A program made the position numbers and the translations under genes. A stretch of 64,000 bases of DNA from Solea solea (lineage: Eukaryota > Chordata > Actinopteri > Pleuronectiformes > Soleidae). The stretch is taken from contig NC_081141.1 in the NCBI RefSeq assembly GCF_958295425.1, forward strand, positions 29,506,696-29,570,695, in the 5' to 3' direction. Below the pieces are notes generated by a model. The model had not been told where the DNA came from and ran no database searches. It worked only from the letters and a program-made list of their open reading frames with translations. Positions 57,852-64,000 of the stretch are shown in pieces; position 1 is the first letter of the stretch; every line of letters begins with the position of its first letter.

Positions 57852-59321
57852 GTGGAATCATTTCTGGCAGATGTTCTGCTCTCCTCTCTCCAGTAACATG
57901 ATGCTTTGTAATCTCCTATCCTTTAAACATCCTTTGATATAAAAGGCGTCTGAAAGATCGATGGAGGAGGAGGAGGAGCCTCAAAATGTGATTGTGAGTG
58001 TTGTAGTGTGTAAGGGGAGGAGCCATGCCTACCAGCCACTTCGACCTGTTTGAAATGTGCTGAAGAAAAGAATGAGGACTTTTATTTGTGTTAAAGGTTA
58101 AGGACTGGCAGACTTTTGTATTGGTCACAAGACCTGAGACTTTAATGTTTTTAACACACTTCACACTTTAGGTCTTTTTGTGTCTTATTCTTCTCATAAT
58201 TCCCTGCATGTTGTACAGCAAAGCTGCCCTCTACAGGACAAAGAGGTTTCTGTCTTCAACACAGTCCTGGGTTTTAAATTTGCTATCTACCCCTTGTGTT
58301 GTTTTTTCCTGTCACATGACAATGGGAGTGAAAGTCCTTTCGACGTTCACCAACAAAATCTCCTCAGTGCAGGTCCATTTTCCTCAATTCAAAGTTCTTT
58401 CAACTCAGGTCGAAGTTCCAAAGTGCTTTCAACACAGTTTGTTCTTTATCGCAGTTCAGAGTTCCTCCTTCATCACTGTTGCTTTCAAATGCAGCTCAAA
58501 GTGATTTATGGCAGCAGTGAGTAAATCACTCTCCTTCATTTTATTTGTATACACGCCCACAAACAAACCTGTGGATCGTGTTCCTGGTTCTCTGTACGAT
58601 GTGTCAGTGCCAGCACTTTAAAAAGAAAAGTGGAACTATCCCTTTAATCTGGCGACGAGGTGAAAGTGAAGGACGTGTGTGGACATTCACAGCAGGTTTA
58701 TAACCAACACTTAAACTCATTTCTCCTTTTACTGTGACTGTTGTGACACAACATTTATGCAGCGCAGTGAATTAAAGCTGCCGTCAGTTACACTGTCATG
58801 ACATTTCATTTTACTGCTTCTGATTGATGCTGCTCTCTGGCTGCAAAGGTCATTTGCATTAACCTTCACAAAGATGTCAGATACGTTACATTCACACATT
58901 TTTTCATTTGCATGTTATGAATGTTCACTGTTTGGCTCCAGAGGGGAATTAAAAATGAAGGCTTGGTCACTCTGTGTTCCTCAGTGCAGCTGCTCTGCTG
59001 TGGCACAAACGGTCGCTCGACCAATCAGGAGCGTCGCATCAAACAGACGCCGCAGTGTCCTGCTCTGAAATGGCCGCACGCCAGCAAATTAGCAAAACAT
59101 GGTCCACTGCCCAGTTTAGAGCTGTTAGATTCATGGAGACATTAAATGCTCAAATAAAAAATAGCATTCCATCTGCAGCTGTATTTTTTGGAATAATGCA
59201 TTTGATTTGCTCAACAGATCTGAGTAAAAAATAATATACTAAATAAATGAATAAAATACAGTTATATACAAGAGAAAATCTGATGGTGAAACGATTTAAA
59301 ACTCAAAGTGAAGCTTTTAAC
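57852..59321. other. Unique stretch within the CSPG1 intron
   Basis: GATATAAAAGGCG near 57937 resembles a TATA box on the plus strand, but no convincing gene follows. The frames of up to 114 codons near 58180 show no domain. Otherwise I see nothing. Confidence 0.45.
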
Positions 59322-59457
59322 TCAAAGCTGTGTCAAAAAGAAAATGTCATCTTCAAATGCATACAACAAATGCACCGCTTTTACAATATGTGCATTTATG
59401 AGTTTTTCTCCCACAATAAATAATAAATAATAATAGCTATAACGTGGGCACGGTATA

Positions 59458-59755
59458 CTAATTAATAATATTATCATCCCTGGACACCTGGGTAAGCTAA
59501 TCGAGCGGTGTTGTGTTGTTATTGTCGTACTTCTCGATATTCTGTTTAAATGCCTCTCGGTTATAATTGTTCCTTGCAATGACAGGCTCTTCAGAATGTC
59601 TTTGTACTTCATTCTCAGCCTAAAATAAAACTCGATCATGCTATCTCTGTCCATCGTGTAGCTTTAGCCACTCTACTGTCTCTACCTTTGACCTTAGAGG
59701 AGGTGCGCTCCATTTGCTTACCCAACTGTCCGGGAATGATGATATTATTAATTAG
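59458..59755. repeat. Imperfect inverted repeat, 39-bp arms, 220-bp spacer
   Basis: CTAATTAATAATATTATCAT...GGGTAAG (59458-59496) is the inverse of CTTACCCAACTGTCCGGGAA...TTAATTAG (59717-59755), with a few mismatches. The arms bracket the integrase-like fragment, which suggests the remains of an inverted duplication or a transposon end structure. Confidence 0.7.
59535..59654 (-). pseudogene. Fragment resembling the N-terminus of fish integrase-core transposon proteins
   Basis: A minus-strand frame begins MDRDSMIEFYFRLRMKYKDI, LKSLSLQGTIITERHLNRI. The pattern I-x-FYFxLxxxYKDILxxL...I-x-I/T-x-x-RHLxRI resembles the helix-turn-helix start of integrase-core (DDE) proteins that are multicopy in fish, as I remember them. 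Homology stops after about 40 residues and no DDE domain follows, so it is a relic. Confidence 0.45.
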
Positions 59756-60425
59756 TTTATTTATTTATTTTTACCATGTCACGCCCGGGGCTCCGTACTT
59801 ATATTATTTAAATAAGCTGTTCAATACGTGTTTAATGAGCCGTAAATATTCCACTCATGACAGCTGCTGGGACTTGAGACTTGAGAAGTTTCTTAAGTCT
59901 CATTTTCAGGAAGCACTGAAGTTTCTGCCTTTGTCAGAGCGGAAAATATAAAAACACTCAATTAAACAAAGAAAAACTAACTCCAGCGCATGAGACCGAG
60001 TAACTTAGAGCAGCTACGAGATGCATTCAGGGAACCTGGTTAATTTCATTATTTCTGTCATCACAGCTCAGAGTTCGGCCCTTTTCTAGAGACTTCCGTC
60101 AGTCTTAAATGATGTCACGCATGTCCTTTGATGCTTCAGATGCCTTTGATGGCAAATGTGATGTGTAAAGGAAAGAAAGGTTGAAAGTTTGAAGGTAGTA
60201 ACGAAGGATCAGGAAATGACTTGAAGAACCTCAAACTGTAGGGGTAGAGATGTACCTCTCAGTTTGCAGCCTGTCGGAAATAATTAGTAGAAGAAGCAGC
60301 AGCTCCTCAACATTTCAGGAAGCAGAATTAAAGCTAAGTAACATTTTAAAAACAAACATTAAAGAAGAAGTAGAAGAAGAATCAACCACAGCAGCCAAGC
60401 TCTTGTGTTTGTGATCCTTTTTAAA

Positions 60426-60962
60426 ATGGATGACGGCGGGAAAACCAAACTCGTGGCTCAGGTCTTCGAGCTGCAAAAGATTAACCAGGCTAACCAGTGG
60501 AGGATCAGGGATCTGGAAAATGAAATCCAGGAGATCCATTTTGTTGTGACACATGAGCTGAGTGTCAAAACCACACTTCAGGACCAGGTCTCACAGCTGT
60601 GCGAGACCTCAAAGGAGGACCAGTGCAAGATTCCCGAACTGGAAAACGAAATCCAGAAGCTCCGTTGTTCACTGACACGGGAAGCCATTGTCAAAATCAA
60701 GCTTTTTGACGAGGTTGCCAAGCTAAGTAAAACGTCGCAGGATAGCAAGCGGATGTTTGACCAGCTGATCAGTGAGAATCAGGAGCTCTGTAAGGCTCTG
60801 ACTCGATCCAGTACTGACAAGCAGAGGATCGACCGTCTGGAAAACAACATCAACGCGCTCCGCTCGTCTCTGCTGCCCAACATCAACTCTGACAACAAAG
60901 CTCTGGCAAGGACACCGTGGCCTTCAGCACCTGCAGGAACAAGGACTCAGTCAGAGGGCTGA
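60426..60962 (+). CDS. Unrecognised intronless coiled-coil protein, 178 aa (copy B)
   Basis: Uninterrupted frame, paralogous to the minus-strand ORF at 55191-55670, roughly 45% identical by eye. Three 42-residue (six-heptad) modules begin LVAQV, LQDQV and LFDEV, at about residues 8, 50 and 92. Shared words include ANQWRIRDLENEIQE, EDQCKIPELENEIQKLRCSL and the C-terminal cap QRIDRLENNINALRSSLLP. An ATG 21 bases upstream is in frame, but the paralogue supports this start. The tail after ALARTP is longer than in copy A, where the matching TGG is TAG. It lies in a fras1 intron in the host's orientation, head-to-head with copy A, about 4.8 kb between start codons. Function unknown. Confidence 0.72.
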   Translation: MDDGGKTKLVAQVFELQKINQANQWRIRDLENEIQEIHFVVTHELSVKTTLQDQVSQLCETSKEDQCKIPELENEIQKLRCSLTREAIVKIKLFDEVAKLSKTSQDSKRMFDQLISENQELCKALTRSSTDKQRIDRLENNINALRSSLLPNINSDNKALARTPWPSAPAGTRTQSEG

Positions 60963-61279
60963 GCTCCACGTCATGACAGTGAACGCATCATCGGCCTCAT
61001 GAGCTCAGGGATAGATGCCACTCACTGGGATGACCATACAGAGGAGGAGGAGGAGGCGGAGGAGTCTGTCAGGGGCGTAACAACAACCTTTCTTACAGTC
61101 CCACCCACTTGTAGTCCCGCCCCCTCTCCCAAAAGTAAGGCTCAGATATAGTACACATGAAATGATTTGACTGGAATATTGTAACACTGCTGTCACAGGA
61201 CGACGTGTCACTGTACTTCTGGATGAAGTACAGTAACGTTGAATGTAATACCGTATATATATATATATATATATATTTA

Positions 61280-61736
61280 CACTGCTCACAAAATCATCAC
61301 AGTGAAACTCATTTGTTTCTGTTGTTGTTGTTGTACAAATGGAGCACACCACAGATGGATTTCCCTCTCCTCATCTTTTCTGGCGCTGATTCTTGGCTCA
61401 GTTTGGCATTTTTTCCAGTGCCCGCATCACTGGTGGTGCCTGAGGTTTCTCAGGAGGTGCAACTTCTCCACGATGGCACATCCATAATACGCGTCAGAAC
61501 GTTTGCTGTGTGCAAAGCATTGAGAAGATACCAGGAGACAGACCAGTACAGCAGCGCAGGACCACGATCTGAGGGCCCAATCCACCTGGCCCCGCCCATT
61601 CCCCCAGACCTGAATCCAACCGAGCACCTCTTGGACATCATGTATCGTAATATATATTTTCATTAACAGGAATATTATTCATGAAGATCTGGGATGTGTG
61701 GTTCAAGTGTTCCCTTTATTTTTTATGAGCGCTGCT
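61280..61736 (+). mobile_element. Tc1/mariner-type element, internally deleted
   Basis: It starts CACTGCTCACAAAAT after TA and ends GTGTTCCCTTTATTTTTTAT-GAGCGCTGCTG, consistent with the two ends of a Tc1-like element. Inside, a frame gives PEVSQEVQLLHDGTSIIRV and LRRYQETDQYSS, the N-terminal helix-turn-helix region of the transposase. It then jumps to PPIPPDLNPTEHLLDIMYR, the C-terminal end with the PDLNPxEHLxD motif. The catalytic middle is deleted, so about 457 bp remain of an element usually near 1.6 kb. Confidence 0.87.
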
Positions 61737-62439
61737 GAACTCCAGAATGTGTTTGTTAACTCATGTGACTGAAGAAGAAGAAGAAGAAGAAGAAAACCTG
61801 CGATAATGATGTGAATGTGTGAAGGACCTATTAATGAGCACCACTCACTCACACACACACACACAACTGTTTCTGCACATGTCATACACTGAGGTAAATT
61901 AAAGGAGCCGTTAGGAGAGCTTCTGCCTTAGGGGGCGCCACAGCGGCTCATCTGCTGCCATCTCTCCCTCTCTCCTACTTACTGCTGATATGACAAAATG
62001 TTAATAAACCAAAACAAAACTGGAACAAAATGAAAAGTGTAAATGACTTCAAAGTTTAAGAAGATTAAAAGTGTCAAGTAAAAGCTGCTTCTTTATGGTT
62101 CTCACAGCTTGTGTATGGAGGTGACAGCATGAAGTGGTGTTTTACGTCCTTTGATGCCCTTGCTTCAAATAATCATTTGCAGCAGGCTGTGCACTCACAA
62201 GTGAAGGGCTCCACTCTTTTTATTAGATTATAATCTTAATCAGAGTCTCATCCTCTCATCCTCTTCATTATACTTCCGTCATGCTGTCACCCACCCTCAC
62301 CCTCCACAGTGTAGACTCACAGTAGCCCCTCGGTCCTGAATCCCTCTGGGTGTTTGTGGTTTCTCTGTGCAGACGATGCTCTCCTTCACATAGACCACAT
62401 AGAACCATAGACCACTTTTTCATGGCACAATAAATATTG

Positions 62440-62625
62440 AAATACTGAAACAATTAGTCAATGAATTGATCGTCGAAATAGTGACAACTGTTCTGATCAG
62501 TTTTCAGCTTCTTGAATGTGAATATTTTCTACTTTCTTTGGTCCATAAAACAAACAGAATCATTTTCAGGTTTGACGAACACTGATCTCAGCGTTTTCTG
62601 ACATTTTATGGAGAAAAGAATCAAC
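62440..62625. mobile_element. Relic of the hAT-type MITE family
   Basis: GAAACAATTAGTCAATGAATTG, ATCGTCGAAATAGTGACAAC, TTCAGCTTCTTGAATGTGAA, TTTGGTCCATAAAACAAAC and TTTTCTGACATTTTATGGAG follow the order of the MITE at 39911-40343. The ends are lost. Confidence 0.7.
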
Positions 62626-62881
62626 AGCACTGCACCAATGTGACTATGTCATTATGATTGTTGTTTTTTATTTATTTAATAGTAACAAAGATTTTCCGGT
62701 GACTCGGCAGATGTTTTGTTGTCGTGGTTTCAGACGCACTTGTGTTTGCAAAGTGACCGTCACACGTGTGTTACTGTGTTTATACAGCCTCAGGCAGCAC
62801 GACACACACAGACACACACACACACACACACAGACACACAGTACGTCCTCCAGGACTGATTTTCCCTTTGCTCTTCTTCAG

Positions 62882-62966
62882 GTCTGGAGAGTTCAGCGTG
62901 CGCGGCGCTGACCCTCAGCTCTTCTCGCAGACAGAAAGCGTGCAGGTTCAGGTCGTGTCGCTGCAG
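62882..62966 (+). CDS. fras1: fras1 exon: end of CSPG repeat 1
   Basis: Acceptor TTTGCTCTTCTTCAG, donor CTGCAG|GTGAGT; 85 nt, phase 2 start, phase 0 end. Joined to the previous exon it reads KARSGEFSVRGADPQLFSQT, then ESVQVQVVSLQ. The segment corresponds to human KGYLFLKISDQQFFSEPQ... and completes the strand-rich end of CSPG repeat 1. The phases fit both neighbours. Confidence 0.93.
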
Positions 62967-63511
62967 GTGAGTTCCTCTTCTCGTCCTCTTCCTCACGTCT
63001 CATCTTCACGTTGATTTTAGAGGGAGGATCTTCTTCCTGAGCTCCTCCCACCAAATCGAGTTCTCTTTCAGATCCCTTCATTGACCTCATCATGAAATGT
63101 TATTATGGAATTATTGATTCCTGAATAAATGTTGCGGTAAAAAAACAAACAAACAGCGTCTGACGTAGACTTAGACTGACATAGACTTAGACTGACGTAG
63201 ACTTAGATTGACGTAGACTTAGACTGACGTAGACTTAGACTGACGTAGACGTAGACCGACAAAAACTTACGTAGACATAAGGCGAGTGTGTGGTTGGTTG
63301 TGAGCAGCAGGGGGCGCTCACAGCAGTCAGTCAGTCAGTCACATGACCACACAGGTTAAAGCTCCTGTAAAGAGAGGAGAAGCTGTAACGAGCTAAATCC
63401 ACCTTCAGCTCGTCTAATCTTCTCTCAGGTGTGTTCAGTCTCTCATGAGCCATAAATGTACGGTTGTTCTGTGTGATGTTGTCATTTTCTCTTCTTCTTC
63501 TTCACCTCCAG
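62967..63511. other. 545-bp intron with a 16-bp tandem repeat
   Basis: Contains GACTTAGACTGACGTA in about seven tandem copies (63160-63281) that match the outer end of the foldback MITE (GTCAGTCTAAGTCTACG) on the other strand. No exon. Confidence 0.85.
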
Positions 63512-63835
63512 CCTCCGACGGTCTCGACTCTCGCTCCGTTAACTGTGGACGGCCGCGGCGCCGCGGCGACCATCACCAAGTCGGTGCTCCGCGTGGACGA
63601 TGCCGACAACCCGGCCGACGTCCTGATCATGGTCCTCGAGCCTCCGCGCCACGGCCGCCTGTCCCGTCTCCAAGGCGACCGAGCACTCGGCCGGTTCAAG
63701 CTGGAGGAGCTGTCGCGGGAGCAGATCCGGTACGTTCACGACGGCTCGCAGGAGACGCACGACCGGACGACGCTGCAGGTCAACGACGGTCACAGCTACA
63801 GGAACGTCCTCCTCCACATCCACGTCACTCACAAG
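63512..63835 (+). CDS. fras1: fras1 exon: CSPG repeat 2
   Basis: Acceptor CTTCACCTCCAG, donor CACAAG|GTAGGA; 324 nt, phase 0 at both ends. It encodes PPTVSTLAPLTVDGRGAAAT, ITKSVLRVDDADNPADVLIM, VLEPPRHGRLSRL, ELSREQIRYVHDGSQETHD and LQVNDGHSYRNVLLHIHVTH. ITxxxLxxxDxDNPxDVxIxxxxPPxHGxL and I-x-Y-x-HDGS...LQxNDGHS are CSPG repeat hallmarks and follow human FRAS1 in order. The exon is much more CpG-rich than its surroundings. The gene continues beyond the window. Confidence 0.96.
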
Positions 63836-64000
63836 GTAGGACGCGTGCAGGGGGCGGAGCCTAACTCAGCACCTCTAATGGTGAGATTGTGTCATGGAAC
63901 TCTCTCTGCCACTTCCTGCTTCTCCTTCGGTTTATGAATATGCGTTATGTGGGTGGAGCCTTTATTTATTTATTATTTTTTTTAATTTACATTTTAAACC
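63836..64000. other. Start of the next fras1 intron
   Basis: GTAGGA donor, then AT-rich sequence to the window end. Nothing else is seen. Confidence 0.85.

Larger units (their letters stand above)
53635..62881. other. 9.2-kb intron hosting mobile elements and two coiled-coil ORFs
   Basis: Contents: unique DNA with (TG)n at 53854-53888, the L2 relic (54265-55017), minus-strand coiled-coil ORF (55191-55670), 38-bp minisatellite (55696-57851), unique DNA (57852-59320), an integrase-like relic within an inverted repeat (59322-59755), unique DNA, plus-strand coiled-coil ORF (60426-60962), the Tc1 relic (61280-61736), (GAA)n near 61773, and a MITE relic (62440-62625). It is the longest fully spanned intron within the gene. 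Confidence 0.85.
6013..63835 (+). other. fras1: fras1 partial gene model, 24 coding exons
   Basis: The exons listed separately form one plus-strand gene for a large secreted or type I membrane matrix protein. The domain order (VWC domains, then 14 furin-like repeats, then CSPG repeats) is the distinctive order of FRAS1. All called exons have AG acceptors and GT donors, and phases agree at all junctions except between the first and second called exons, where sequence is missing. The known family protein is about 4,000 residues; about 1,200 are encoded here. The signal peptide and the C-terminal CSPG, Calx-beta and transmembrane parts are not in the window. FRAS1 works with FREM1 and FREM2 in the sublamina densa of embryonic epithelial basement membranes; loss causes Fraser syndrome in humans and fin blistering in zebrafish (established knowledge). 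Confidence 0.95.

Overview
The window looks like vertebrate, almost certainly teleost fish, genomic DNA. It has spliced genes with GT-AG introns, dense (CA)n/(TG)n microsatellites, an L2-type LINE tail ending in an ATTAC repeat, hAT MITEs with 8-bp target duplications, a Tc1/mariner deletion derivative and a tRNA-derived SINE of the kind common in fish. I cannot name the species.

Most of the window is the 5' half of one plus-strand gene, fras1 (Fraser extracellular matrix complex subunit 1). I place 24 coding exons, about 3.6 kb of coding sequence. They encode, in order, the first half of VWC domain 1, VWC domains 3 to 6, all 14 furin-like cysteine-rich repeats (one exon each, all phase 1-1), CSPG repeat 1 and the start of CSPG repeat 2. 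Exon phases agree across every junction except the jump from VWC1 to VWC3. The exons for the end of VWC1 and for VWC2 are missing, and an exact 200-N assembly gap lies in that interval. The signal-peptide exon(s) lie upstream or were not recognised, and the remaining CSPG repeats, Calx-beta domains and transmembrane segment lie downstream. From knowledge of the family, FRAS1 acts with FREM1 and FREM2 in the basement membrane under embryonic epithelia.

Layout: 1-6012, upstream intron with two minisatellites; 6013-6120, VWC1 exon; 6121-9062, a minisatellite built from the end of that exon plus its splice donor; 9063-14416, intron with degenerate repeats and the gap; 14417-23539, VWC exons; 28632-53206, the 14 furin-like exons, with 11-, 40-, 10-, 44- and 17-bp minisatellites between them; 53349-63835, CSPG exons separated by a 9.2-kb intron. 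That last intron carries an L2 relic, a 38-bp minisatellite, a Tc1 relic and two head-to-head, intronless, paralogous coiled-coil ORFs that I do not recognise.

The two least ordinary things are (i) about 50 tandem copies of a fras1 exon end with its 5' splice site, and (ii) the coiled-coil ORF pair, each made of three 42-residue (six-heptad) modules. Tandem minisatellites make up roughly 12 kb, close to a fifth of the window. A foldback MITE family occurs at least eight times in the introns.
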